Assembly: GCA_023212645.1 (NCBI GenBank)
Contig: JALBYC010000030.1
Span: 62,001-126,000 of the forward strand
Source: Farysia itapuensis
Lineage: Eukaryota > Basidiomycota > Ustilaginomycetes > Ustilaginales > Ustilaginaceae
DNA length: 64,000 nucleotides
Direction of reading: 5' to 3'
Shown here: positions 54,350 through 63,378 of the stretch, piece by piece
Layout of the letters: every line of letters begins with the position of its first letter
Position numbering within the stretch: position 1 is the stretch's first letter
The notes under the pieces: model-generated
The model's database searches: none
The model's input: only the letters and a program-made list of their open reading frames with translations
What the model was told of the DNA's origin: nothing
Position numbers and translations under genes: made by a program

Positions 54350-54806
54350 TTACACATTGCGACCAGGCTCGTGAGAAGGGTCGTTCGTGATGGGATACGG
54401 ATCTTGTTGCTGCAACAGTTGCTGTGCTTCGTTCGCCGCGTTTGGATGCTCTCCTGTTGAGATTATCTTCTGTATATCATCGTTACTCGTTCAGTACTGA
54501 GACATAGAGTCACATTCTATAGGAGTACGTGACTTACCAGATCACCACCTCTGCGGCTTTTCCATACCGCTGCACTGTGCCAAAGTCCCCAGATCTGCGT
54601 CGAGAAGTAGTTCAGCAAACGGTCAATCTGGCATGTAAGCTGCTAGACCGGGGATGAATACCTACGCCAAGTCCGAGGAGCCCTGTAACGGCAGTTCTGT
54701 GAGCCAGGTCAACGAAACTGATTGACTGCTTTGGGGGTTGCGTCGACATCTGGCGTGAACGACCGAGCCTCACGGCTTGCCTCAGCATGTGTCTGGCGTA
54801 CTGCAT
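54350..54806 (-). CDS. Small spliced mitochondrial-type single-helix protein
   Basis: Three exons, 54806-54666, 54594-54538 and 54469-54350, with introns of 71 and 68 nt (donors GTAGGT and GTAAGT), all phase 0, giving 105 residues. The start MQYARHMLRQAVRLGRSRQM is Arg-rich and amphipathic, as in a mitochondrial presequence. A single membrane helix crosses the first junction (HRTAVTGLLGLG then IWGLWHSAAVW), followed by KSRRGGD and a hydrophilic tail ending EPGRNV. The layout (presequence, one helix, short matrix/IMS tail) resembles COX14-type assembly factors of cytochrome oxidase, but the similarity is topological and I do not assert the name. Two in-phase introns in a short frame make a chance ORF unlikely. 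Confidence 0.72.
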
Positions 54807-55122
54807 GTTGAGTTGTATGCTGATTCGCTGTTCGCAACGAGAGCTGAAGTAAGGTCGTTTTGCACAGGAACGGCTGTCAGAATCATCCGGTGTGGAGAAT
54901 CGAAAATTGTCCGCGATTGATCGGGAATGATTGCCCGATGACTGTTAGAGATATGGGACTGCATGCACGGTTCAGATGGAGTATGTCAAGTGACGTATGG
55001 CCATCGTGAATCATGGTCGCTCCACGAGACGTGACACGATTTCCCCGGGCGTTCTCAATCACCTTACAGAGGATTGACTCTGTCTACAATTCTCTCATCT
55101 TCGTTGCAGCTTCAGTCAAGCC
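54807..55122. promoter_or_regulatory. Divergent promoter region of two mitochondrial-type genes
   Basis: 316 bases separating the start codons of the small spliced protein and the TMEM69-like protein. A TTGCAG acceptor-like site near 55108 could end a leader intron of the right-hand gene. No other feature was seen. Confidence 0.5.
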
Positions 55123-56349
55123 ATGATTCCACCAATGTCACGAAACCTACTGTCGGCCTCGATGAGAAGGTCAGCAGCTTCTCTCAGGCAACCCGCCATG
55201 GTATCTCCGATCCGCGCTCGAATCCTTCACACTTCGGTATCGAGATTGGCGGCAAACCCTCAGACCGGCAAGCCTGCGTCAGACTCCTGGTCTCATGCAA
55301 AGCAAAACATCAAGGAAGAGGTTGCCGGTATTCGATCCAGTTTGGAATCATCGATTGCAGGTGGTGAAAAGGGTGACGGTAAAGACAAGAGCCCAAGCTC
55401 AGACAACGATTCCAGCGGCCCATCTGGTGCTGCAGAAATCCTGAAGGACGCTCGAACGATTACATCCGAGATGGCACAGGCGGTACCACAGCCGGCCCTG
55501 CTATGGGGTGCTGCTGGAGTAATTCCATACATCAGCACGGCTGGCGCTTCCATCTGGCTTGCGCGTAAAGAGCATCTAGTGTCAATGGGCATTGAGAAAG
55601 GTATGGACGTCGAAACAGCGAGTGCTCTGCTCCTACACGCACAAAACATCCAGGCCGGCTTCGGCGCTGTTCTACTTTCATTCTTGGGCGCCATTCACTG
55701 GGGCTTCGAATTTTCCAAGTACGGCGGCCAGATCGGCAACCGGAGATACGCACTTGGCGTGATGCCACTGGTGTTGGGCTGGCCAACCCTACTTCTCGCA
55801 CCGCAGATGGCCCTCATCGCTCAGTGGGCCGCGTTCGTTGCTGTCTGGTTCGCTGACCTGCGAGCCACCACTGCGGGATGGGTGCCGCAATGGTACTCGA
55901 CCTACCGCTTCTGGTTGACGCTGGGCGTAGGTTCCAGCATCATTGCAACGCTAGCCGGAACCAACTATTACGCCCCCGGAAGCCGAAGTACCATGCTGAC
56001 AACCGCTAGCAAGCTGGAGGAGGAAGTCAAGGCCGACGGCCCCACTCGCATGAAGCTGCTCAAACAAAGCGCGGAGGGTAACAAGGGCGGTATCATTACC
56101 AAAGATAAGGTCGGAGGTGACGTAGAGGCGACAAGCGCTGGTGCAGAGGGCGACAGCTACGTTCTCATCGGAAACGAGAAGCGCAAGGAAGAAGAGCGAA
56201 AGGAGCAGGAAAGGGAGGAGGCCGAAAAGAAGAAGAAAGAGGAAGAAGAAAAGAAGAAGAAGCAAGAAGAGGACAAGAAGAAAGATCAGGAAGGCGCAAA
56301 GGATGAGGGCAAGGGCGACAAGAAGGACGGAGACAAGGAAGACAAATAA
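55123..56349 (+). CDS. Mitochondrial membrane protein, TMEM69/DUF3429-like
   Basis: Single exon, 408 residues, ATG at 55123. The N-terminus (MIPPMSRNLLSASMRRSAAS...RARILHTSVSRL) is a classic mitochondrial presequence. Four to five membrane helices follow from ~residue 125: PALLWGAAGVIPYISTAGAS, GFGAVLLSFLGAIHWGFEFS, ALGVMPLVLGWPTLLLAP and FWLTLGVGSSIIATLAG. The motif LSFLGAIHWGFE is the DUF3429/TMEM69 signature. The tail, residues ~345-408, is a very long Lys/Glu run with hardly any other residue after EAEKKKKEEEEKKKKQ. Function of the family is unclear; inner-membrane location is expected. The KE tail is unusual in length. Confidence 0.87.
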   Translation: MIPPMSRNLLSASMRRSAASLRQPAMVSPIRARILHTSVSRLAANPQTGKPASDSWSHAKQNIKEEVAGIRSSLESSIAGGEKGDGKDKSPSSDNDSSGPSGAAEILKDARTITSEMAQAVPQPALLWGAAGVIPYISTAGASIWLARKEHLVSMGIEKGMDVETASALLLHAQNIQAGFGAVLLSFLGAIHWGFEFSKYGGQIGNRRYALGVMPLVLGWPTLLLAPQMALIAQWAAFVAVWFADLRATTAGWVPQWYSTYRFWLTLGVGSSIIATLAGTNYYAPGSRSTMLTTASKLEEEVKADGPTRMKLLKQSAEGNKGGIITKDKVGGDVEATSAGAEGDSYVLIGNEKRKEEERKEQEREEAEKKKKEEEEKKKKQEEDKKKDQEGAKDEGKGDKKDGDKEDK

Positions 56350-57049
56350 GAGGATCAGCACAAATCTGTCTCCACGTACTGCCCCGACTCAGCGTGTCCA
56401 CTACCGCACTACCTCTGTGGTGCATGCTTCCCGATGTATATAGAAGCCCCATCATGAAAAGAAATCTTCCAACCCTTAGGCGCGGACGTGAGAGTGCAGT
56501 GACCCCGTCTTCGTATCGAACAGTGTCTTAGTTTGTCAGATGACATCCAACGGCGTCTATAGCATCTTCCTATGAGCGATCCCTGAAACTTCTCTTCAAG
56601 GCGTCGATCTGTTGTCTCGGACGAGAAAAAAAATCTGAGATGGAAACGGATATGCAGTGAGCGCACGTGCGCTTTAAACCTTTTCGAATCCGCGCCGTGC
56701 AGGCAATCTGAGCAGAGACGGAACAAAATGGAGGAAGATCTGCGGACCAGTCATAGGAGTTCTTGGAGGAGCGCAGAATGCAGCCGCAGACTGTGAGAGT
56801 GAGTCTAATTGGATCGTACTGGCGTGAGCAGCATGGCCGGTCAGAGCCAAACTTTTTATTTTGGCGTTTTGCTGTTTTGCTGCATGGCTGGCCTAGTAGT
56901 GCAGTTTTGGCCCGTGCCGCTATCTGCTGATCGTCACTTGCCTTTATACCACGCTACACCTCTTACTTCGTCCCGCCATACGAAGCATCCGGCCTGGGTT
57001 GTAACGTTCTCATTGATTTGCCGGTATCGCATACACCTTCAGTGCAAAG
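56350..57049. promoter_or_regulatory. Upstream region of VTC1
   Basis: 700 bases between the TMEM69-like gene and VTC1. The notable element is a 14-base palindrome centred on CACGTG at 56660-56673. No second gene is convincing. Confidence 0.65.
56660..56673. promoter_or_regulatory. Fourteen-base palindrome with Pho4-type CACGTG core
   Basis: AGCGCACGTGCGCT is a perfect palindrome. CACGTG is the core bound by bHLH factors such as Pho4, which controls VTC genes in budding yeast. It is 377 bases upstream of the VTC1 start. Regulation by phosphate is inferred. Confidence 0.55.
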
Positions 57050-57632
57050 ATGTCGACCCAGCCTCTTCTGCAACGAACTGCAGGCAAGCGCATTGCTCTG
57101 CCCGTCCGCGTTGAACCTAAAGTCTTTTTCGCCAATGAACGAACTTGTAGGTTGCTCAGCGCGTACAACGCCCACATAGCTTGCCGTACTGACATACTTC
57201 ATGTCTTGTACGACTGATCAGTCTTGTCATGGCTCAATTTCACCGTTACCTTGTCGGCGTTGGCCGCTGGTCTGCTCAACTTTGGTGACAAGATCGGACG
57301 AGTCTCTGCAGCCATGTTCAGCTTTGTTGGTAAGTAACACTTCTCTTTGAAAAAGATGGCCGCATGGTCGCAGACAAGTGCTACACCTGCTTGGTAGACG
57401 CGTGTCTCGACAGCTGGGCGCAATTCAAGGTGGAGACACCTACTGACCCATCTTACTGTTCACAGCAATGGCCATCATGGTGTACGCATTGGTGACGTAT
57501 CATTGGCGAGCGAGTGCGATCCGCAACAGAGGTTCAGGTCCATACGATGACCGACTGGGCCCCACAGTGCTTTCCATCATGCTACTGATCGCAGTCGCCG
57601 TCAACTTCATCCTGCGCTTCAACGACGCATGA
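57050..57632 (+). CDS. vtc1: Vacuolar transporter chaperone subunit Vtc1
   Basis: Three exons, 57050-57146, 57222-57329 and 57466-57632 (introns 75 and 136 nt, donors GTAGGT and GTAAGT), give 123 residues, near yeast Vtc1 (129). The DUF202-type three-helix core is intact: [20 protein letters not shown] crosses the first junction, then [17 protein letters not shown], a second helix [16 protein letters not shown] and a third [17 protein letters not shown]. The conserved Arg in RTFLSWL lines the polyphosphate channel. Vtc1 is the membrane core of the VTC polyphosphate polymerase complex in vacuoles and ER. Identification is firm despite the short length. Confidence 0.94.
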
Positions 57633-57862
57633 ACGAATTGTCTCATCCCCGGCGTCTTTCGCGTGTGGAACTTGCATCTTTCTTGTAATACAGATAATCT
57701 CAGACAGAACTGGACCGTGAGCAAGCGCAAAGAGACGAGAAAGAAGGATTGATAGTGTGCTGTAGCACGGGTACAAATACAGATGCAGGTAGTAGACAGA
57801 GTAGATAATTAAGGGAGTGGGGAAGTAAAGTAGTGGGGAAAATGCAATGCGGTGAGATGGAA

Positions 57863-58462
57863 TCATTGGTACTGGGACTGGTGCATGTTCTTGAATTCAA
57901 GAATGTCCTTGACGAGGACTGATGGACGGATGGGCTTGAGGAGCCAGTCATCCATGCCTGCGTCCTGACCTTCTTGGTAGTCTTGATCGGACGAGTGTGT
58001 TGTCGCTGCCACAATTCGGGCTCTGGAAGCTGTTTGCAATGGGTTCATGCCATCGCTCTGAATTGCAGAGGCCATCTCGAAACTGCGAATCTGCCGGGTG
58101 GCTTCGAACCCATCCATGATCGGCATCGAGATGTCCATAAGCACTAGAGATGGCCGGATGAGGGCGTATGCTTCCACCGCCTGGAGACCGTTTTCAGCTT
58201 CGACAACCTCGATTCCTTGTTTGCGGAGGGGAATGCTAAGCACCTTGCGGTTGATGGCGTTATCATCGACGACTAGCACAACGAAGCGTGGTGCACTTGG
58301 CGCAGGTGGTAGCATGGAAGAGGACGAGGCGTATTGATTCGAGAAGGACGCCTCGGTCCGACAGCTTTGATCGAGTGTGAGCGAAGGAGGTAGCGTAGGA
58401 GCCATAGAAGAGGATGTAGTAGGCATGTTGTTGCCAAGGTCCATTGGGCGTGCCATCATCAT
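57863..58462 (-). CDS. Stand-alone response-regulator receiver protein
   Basis: The frame is open to 58609 but opens with TTG; the first ATG, at 58462, gives 199 residues (MMMARPMDLGNN). A disordered Ser/Pro N-terminus of ~58 residues precedes one complete receiver domain: acidic pocket Asp66-Asp67 (VVDDN), phospho-acceptor Asp110 in LMDISMP, Thr154/155 in IVAATTHSS and Lys176 in LLKP. The sequence after the domain is only 14 residues, so there is no output domain. The domain most resembles receivers of hybrid histidine kinases rather than Skn7 or Ssk1. It could act as phospho-relay carrier or sink. No kinase sits nearby. Activity should not be assumed without a partner. Confidence 0.85.
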   Translation of the reverse strand: MMMARPMDLGNNMPTTSSSMAPTLPPSLTLDQSCRTEASFSNQYASSSSMLPPAPSAPRFVVLVVDDNAINRKVLSIPLRKQGIEVVEAENGLQAVEAYALIRPSLVLMDISMPIMDGFEATRQIRSFEMASAIQSDGMNPLQTASRARIVAATTHSSDQDYQEGQDAGMDDWLLKPIRPSVLVKDILEFKNMHQSQYQ

Positions 58463-60206
58463 TGAGAGTATGTCGGGTAGAGGATGAAGCGAGTGCTGTG
58501 TGAAGTGACGAGCAGGAAGCGGAGGAGGGGACGTTCGTGCTGGGCAGCGGTAGCGAAGGAGATGTTGTTTAGGGGAAGATAGCGTGTCTCTGAATGACGA
58601 TATCAGCAACTTTTAAGGAAAGTCGAGGGAGAATGGAACCGAGCAGATTTTTCTATTGTGACAGAGGCCGACGGGCTTTGCTTTCGCTGTCAACGGAATA
58701 GTGGATCCGAATGAGCAAGCGGCAGCCGGAATACGAGTAAAGGGGCGGTGGGAGCAGAGCGGAACTTGGTTTTTGCCGAGTTGGGGACTTGCTCAGTACC
58801 ACAGGTACACCCATCATCTATGTCCATCACGGCGTATGAATGGGCCAAGTACATTTGCCAAGTAGCTATCAAGCCATAACGGCAATAGAAATGTGCTGTG
58901 GGCTAATTCCAAGTTGAGCGACAGCAATTGCGGCGGACGAACTACCCATGCAACCATGCTACGGCAATTGCAGATGCAAATCATCGTGCATCCGTTCATT
59001 GTTTCAGCAAACACCGTAGTGTAAACAGTACTAACGATTTTGAGTACGTCCGCTGCATCCGTCGTCATAGTAGCAGGCCTGAACGTGGGTTTTGAAGTTT
59101 TCACTTGCGGAGTATGAACGTGGCCGAATACAAACTGCCGAATTTGTGTGTTCCTGGCAATTGCGGGTTGAACTCATGCTTATCGTCCCGAACCATGCTG
59201 TCATGCCTGTTAAGACGCGCAAGTGTTGGCTGCCGGCAACTGGAACATGAGTTCAATTAGTTGTCCTCTCCGGCTGTCGGAGCCTCCTTGGGTGTCGATT
59301 CACCTGTCTTTTCAATTGGCCCGAACGCATCGTCGGTGTTGTGAGCCATCGGCGCGTACGCTGCGGTGCTCGGTTACGGTGCCGAACAGTGGCTTCATGG
59401 CTTTTCTGCTCTCCATGACGAAGTCGCAGCGGTCAGCAATGCACAAGTAAGCGCGCAGCGGAAACGTGTGGGCGTTGACCAGGTACACGAGCTGTTTCGG
59501 CTGCCTTGACTTGCTTACGCGAGAGAGAAAACGTCCAAATTGCAGATTCATGATTTGCTTACCGAACGTGTCCGACCCATGTGGCAGTTGTCGTTCCTCG
59601 GCCCCTTCCCGAGCGCGCCTGACCGTGTCTATCGTCCGCCCTGAGCAGGCGCAAGATGCGCCCTCTGTCAACGCCAGAAGCCGGCGTCTGAACGGCAAGC
59701 AGTAGTGATGCATATGTTCGCAAACTCTGCCGGCAGCAAAGTACCGAAATTCGCCGTACCTTGATCGTTCTGGCATAAACGCTGTGCATTCCCCCAACGG
59801 TTTTCCAGCGCAGTTTATCCATTCGCCGCGGCAAGACAATACTCTCACATGCGCAGCCAGGAGTCAGATCTAGTCAGAAGCCTTTTGACGGGCAGAACGA
59901 GCTTTGACAAGAGACTAGAGTCTGCTGCGCGAACTCACTAGACACCGAACTTTCACCGGTGCCGGCAGAATGTTCGTCTTCTATTGTGGAATCTTCGACG
60001 GGCCCGACCTTGAATGTTGCAGAGGCTCGGCTGGAATCCCTCTCCTTCTTTGCATGGTCGCCCTCCAACTGTGAGCAAAATAGTCGTCCTGTTCAAAGCG
60101 GGCTACTGGTACCTCCGTGATTGCAAGAGTCGCAATCAAAGCTGCAAGGTCTTGGAAATTTGCTCCCAGTATATATTTCTTACCTGGCACACCTTTCACT
60201 ACCGTA
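58463..60206. other. Gene-poor 1.7 kb between the receiver gene and tRNA-Tyr
   Basis: 1,744 bases. A minus-strand frame runs 59312-59848 (178 codons, but starting with GTG) and the + strand has a short open stretch at ~59347-59515 that ends at a TGA. Neither resembles a known family and both strands look equally open, so no gene is called. The left part must hold the promoter of the receiver gene. Confidence 0.55.
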
Positions 60207-60312
60207 CCGGACATAGCTCAGTTGGAAGTAGCGATGGTTTGTAATGGCAACCCTAATCCGGTATTTAACGGAAGTCCACCATAGGTCGCCGGTTCGATTC
60301 CGGCTGTCCGGA
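60207..60312 (+). tRNA. tRNA-Tyr (anticodon GTA) with a 32-nt intron
   Basis: The 7-bp acceptor stem CCGGACA/TGTCCGG, an A box TAGCTCAGTTGG, anticodon stem ATGGT/ACCAT, and a T arm GCCGG-TTCGATT-CCGGC fold the sequence. The loop reads TT-GTA-A, then an intron 60245-60276 after position 37, the canonical place, and rejoins at C38. The D stem has a C-T mismatch at its last pair. A T-run follows (60315-60320), as for Pol III termination. Anticodon GTA and the intron position both fit tyrosine. Confidence 0.93.
60245..60276 (+). other. tRNA-Tyr intron
   Basis: 32 bases between the base following the anticodon and the 3' half of the anticodon loop. Removal restores a seven-base loop TTGTAAC. Confidence 0.85.
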
Positions 60313-60672
60313 CACTTTTTTGTTTGTTTCCATTTTGATACCCACATTAACCAACACCATTTGATCAGCCTTTCACGTTGATGGTGGTTCAATTTGGCCT
60401 TCTAGCTCTAACCAGCACTCCACGCACCACGTTCTTCTTTTTGCTTCAAGACTGCAACAACATGGGGCTCCACTGTAAACGTGCAGTCCACTAAAGTGCA
60501 AGTCACGGTCAGAGTGGTGAAGCATATGTCAGATACCCGCAGGTGCTGAGATTGCCGAGAGCGGTTGACCCCGCATTACCCACAGCACTTATCTGACCGG
60601 CGACCTGCGCGGGACAACGTTGGGTCAGCTCCGGGCACGCCCGGCTTTGCTGCATCCAGTTCACCATCCACC
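60313..60672. promoter_or_regulatory. Upstream region of the GH31 gene
   Basis: 360 bases from the tRNA terminator to the GH31 start. The GH31 frame is open from 60565 but without an ATG, so 60565-60672 is treated as leader. Confidence 0.5.
60315..60320 (+). terminator. Pol III T-run terminator of the tRNA gene
   Basis: The discriminator base of the tRNA is followed at once by a short T-run, the standard RNA polymerase III stop. Confidence 0.85.
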
Positions 60673-62679
60673 ATGGTACTGATCGTTCAGAAGGATGCGA
60701 TTCTGTATCGAAATGGCGCAGAGCAATTGCGAATCGAAGCCTGGGGTCCGAACGCTATTCGTGTCAGGTCAACGCCTACCGCAGGCTTCGACACTAATGA
60801 CTGGGCTCTCGTGAGCCGTCCGGATGCTCATGATGTGCAAGTCGAACGCGTCGAAGGTGCGAGACTCTCGAACGGTCGTATCTGTGCTACCTTGTCTGAA
60901 AGAGGCAAATTGGTGATTACTGACTCTAGTGGCACCATTCTGCTCGAGGAGTATCATCGCAACCGCGATGACTTGCTCGATCCCAAGTGTAGTGCCATCA
61001 TGATCGATGCTCGAGAATTCACTGGCATCTCTGGTGGACACTTCCACCTTACAGCACGATTCGAATGCCAAGATCCTGATGAAAGGATCTATGGGATGGG
61101 CCAGTATCAGCAACCGTTCCTCAACCTGCATGGCACAGACATCGAATTGGCACAGCGCAATTCGCAAGCTAGTGTGCCTTTCGCTACATCTAGCCGAGGT
61201 TATGGCCTCCTATGGAACAATCCTTCTGTCGGACGAGCAGTCTTTGGCAAGAACGTCATATCTTTTGAGGCCAAGTGCACAACTCAGCTCGACTACTGGG
61301 TGGTAGCGGGCGAAAGTCCAAAGGAGATCCAGCAAGCGTATGCCAATGTATCTGGTCACACACCCATGATGCCTGAGTACGGACTCGGATTTTGGCAGTG
61401 CAAGCTGCGATATCAGACGCAGGAAGAGGTCTTGACTGTTGCTCGAAAGCATCGCAGCCTGGGCTTGCCGATGGATGTGATCGTGGTTGATTTCTTCCAC
61501 TGGCCGTACCAGGGTGAGTGGAAATTCGACCCAGTCTACTGGCCGGATCCCAAAGCCATGGTCGAAGAGCTTGACCAAATGGGCATCCACGTCATGGTCA
61601 GCATATGGCCTACGTGCGATGAGCGTTCAGAAAATTTCGAGACTCTGCGTGAAGCTGGCCATCTGGTTCAGACGGAACGAGGCGCAGCCATGCAGTTTGA
61701 CTTCTGTGGTCGATGTCAGTACGTTGACTTCACCAATCCAGAGGCACGAAAGCACGTTTGGGGCATCATTAAGAAGAATTACTATGATCTGGGCATCAAG
61801 ACGTTCTGGCTCGACGAAGCCGAGCCTGAGTATATCAAGTACCATTTTGACAACTACCGGTACTTTCAAGGTCCTTTGCTCATGGTCGGAAACGAGTACC
61901 CTCGAGCCTATGCGCGATGCTTCTATGAGGGTCAAGAGAAAGAGGGACAGACCAACATTGTCAACTTGCTGCGATGTGCGTGGGCAGGATCGCAGCGTTA
62001 TGGAACTCTGGTGTGGAGTGGAGACATTGCTTCTTCTTGGGGCAGTCTGCGAAATCAGCTCTGTGCTGGTCTCAATATGGGACTTGCTGGCATCCCTTGG
62101 TGGACGACCGACATTGGCGGGTTCCATGGCGGCGACCCGAATGATCCCAAATTCCGGGAATTGTTTGTACGGTGGTTCCAATGGGGCGCATTTTGTCCAG
62201 TCATGCGCTTACATGGAGACCGTGAGCCTCGACAGCCACAACATGGAACAACGGGAGGAGCGGAATGCCGTAGCGGCGCAGCAAACGAAGTATGGAGCTA
62301 CGGCCCGGAAGCGTACGAAATCCTCAAGAAATACATTTTCCTGCGAGAGGAGCTCCGGCCGTACACACGCCACCTCATGGAGCAGGCGCATAACAAGGGT
62401 GATCCTGTCATTCGGACCTTGTTCTATGAATTTCCCTCTGACCAGCGAGCGTGGTTTGTAGAAGACGAATACATGTATGGAGATCGATACCTCGTCGCGC
62501 CCATTCTGCAAGATGGGTGCCGAAAGCGAAGTGTCTACTTGCCGCAAGGAGCCAAGTGGCGCCGCTTTCAATGGAGTCTGGAAAAGACATCGCCGGCATT
62601 GACAGAGATCATAGAGGGCGGACAGACCATCACTGCTCTTGCTCCCATTGAAGACATGCCAGTCTTTGAAAGAGTCTAA
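60673..62679 (+). CDS. Intronless GH31 alpha-glycosidase (alpha-xylosidase-like)
   Basis: 668 residues from the ATG at 60673 (CCACCATGG context). An N-terminal beta-sandwich (residues ~1-240) leads to the GH31 (beta/alpha)8 barrel: MPEYGLGFWQCKLRYQTQEE, MDVIVVDFFHWPYQGEW, then the nucleophile Asp381 in FWLDEAEPEY and the acid/base Asp451 in SGDIASSW, with GIPWWTTDIGGFHGG and RLHGDREP completing the pocket. The WLDEAEPE form of the nucleophile region is that of a GH31 branch common in bacteria. No signal peptide is visible, so intracellular hydrolysis of imported oligosaccharides (alpha-xylosides or glucosides) is plausible. Lack of introns and of a secretion signal leaves bacterial-type origin open; not proven. 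Confidence 0.9.
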   Translation: MVLIVQKDAILYRNGAEQLRIEAWGPNAIRVRSTPTAGFDTNDWALVSRPDAHDVQVERVEGARLSNGRICATLSERGKLVITDSSGTILLEEYHRNRDDLLDPKCSAIMIDAREFTGISGGHFHLTARFECQDPDERIYGMGQYQQPFLNLHGTDIELAQRNSQASVPFATSSRGYGLLWNNPSVGRAVFGKNVISFEAKCTTQLDYWVVAGESPKEIQQAYANVSGHTPMMPEYGLGFWQCKLRYQTQEEVLTVARKHRSLGLPMDVIVVDFFHWPYQGEWKFDPVYWPDPKAMVEELDQMGIHVMVSIWPTCDERSENFETLREAGHLVQTERGAAMQFDFCGRCQYVDFTNPEARKHVWGIIKKNYYDLGIKTFWLDEAEPEYIKYHFDNYRYFQGPLLMVGNEYPRAYARCFYEGQEKEGQTNIVNLLRCAWAGSQRYGTLVWSGDIASSWGSLRNQLCAGLNMGLAGIPWWTTDIGGFHGGDPNDPKFRELFVRWFQWGAFCPVMRLHGDREPRQPQHGTTGGAECRSGAANEVWSYGPEAYEILKKYIFLREELRPYTRHLMEQAHNKGDPVIRTLFYEFPSDQRAWFVEDEYMYGDRYLVAPILQDGCRKRSVYLPQGAKWRRFQWSLEKTSPALTEIIEGGQTITALAPIEDMPVFERV

Positions 62680-62934
62680 GTGCAAGACTCCTCTCACTGA
62701 TAGCGCTAGCATGCTTCTCGTTGTAGGCCTTGAAACGCGTAGTACATCTATGAGATGTGGTCTGTGAAAGCCATGGATAGTTCTCTTAGCTTGTCGCAGG
62801 TAGGAAGCCCAAGATGAGCTCTGCATGAAAAGTGTTGTGCTGCCAAGGCGGGAAAGAACACGCATAGCAAACTCAGCAAATTGCCGAGCTGCCTTCTTCT
62901 CACTACCACGACTTACCACCGACGCCCCTACGCC

Positions 62935-63291
62935 ATGTCTGCAGCCATCTATGTCGTCTTCCTCGCCATGATCACTCTGCCTGGTATCGGTTTGACCTTT
63001 TTCCCGCAGGAGACATGCACCGCCTTCTCCATGACCGCCATTACAGCCTCAACGCGTCACATGTCGCGTTTGATCGGAGTACGCAACTTGGCCTTCGGCA
63101 TTACGATGATGTTCACGCGACGAGGAAGCACAGCTAACCGGACCGCGATTGCGCTGGCTGCCGCCACTGAGGCGGTGGACATCATCGTGTCTGTTATGAG
63201 CTTCTACGCTGGCGATATGGATCAAGCCAACGCCATTCAAAGCGGGGGCGCAGCTGCAGCTGCGGCTGCCATTGGCTACCTGTCCCTGTGA
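62935..63291 (+). CDS. Small membrane protein, DUF4267-like
   Basis: 118 residues from the ATG at 62935 (MSAAIYVVFL); the frame upstream to 62881 begins without ATG. Four hydrophobic segments are visible: IYVVFLAMITLPGIGLTFF, RNLAFGITMMF, AIALAAATEAVDIIVSVMSF and the Ala-rich C-terminal AAAAAAIGYL. The segment SRLIGVRNLAFGITMM with the R-x-x-G-x-R-x-x-x-x-G pattern is the family mark of DUF4267-type proteins. Function is unknown. It converges on the proline-rich gene 87 bases away. Confidence 0.78.
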   Translation: MSAAIYVVFLAMITLPGIGLTFFPQETCTAFSMTAITASTRHMSRLIGVRNLAFGITMMFTRRGSTANRTAIALAAATEAVDIIVSVMSFYAGDMDQANAIQSGGAAAAAAAIGYLSL

Positions 63292-63378
63292 CGTACGCTC
63301 TGTTTTCAGCGCCTTTACAAGCCTAGGTTGTCCGGAATACAAGTACATGTTCATTAGGAAGGCATTCGCTCTATGCTA

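Noticed and set aside
59312..59848. 178-codon minus frame in the gene-poor region
   Set aside because: Starts with GTG, lacks family similarity, signal peptide or splice support, and the opposite strand is equally open. Transcript data could revive it.
61487..62461. 324-codon plus frame inside the GH31 gene
   Set aside because: Shadow frame overlapping the catalytic core of a clear enzyme.
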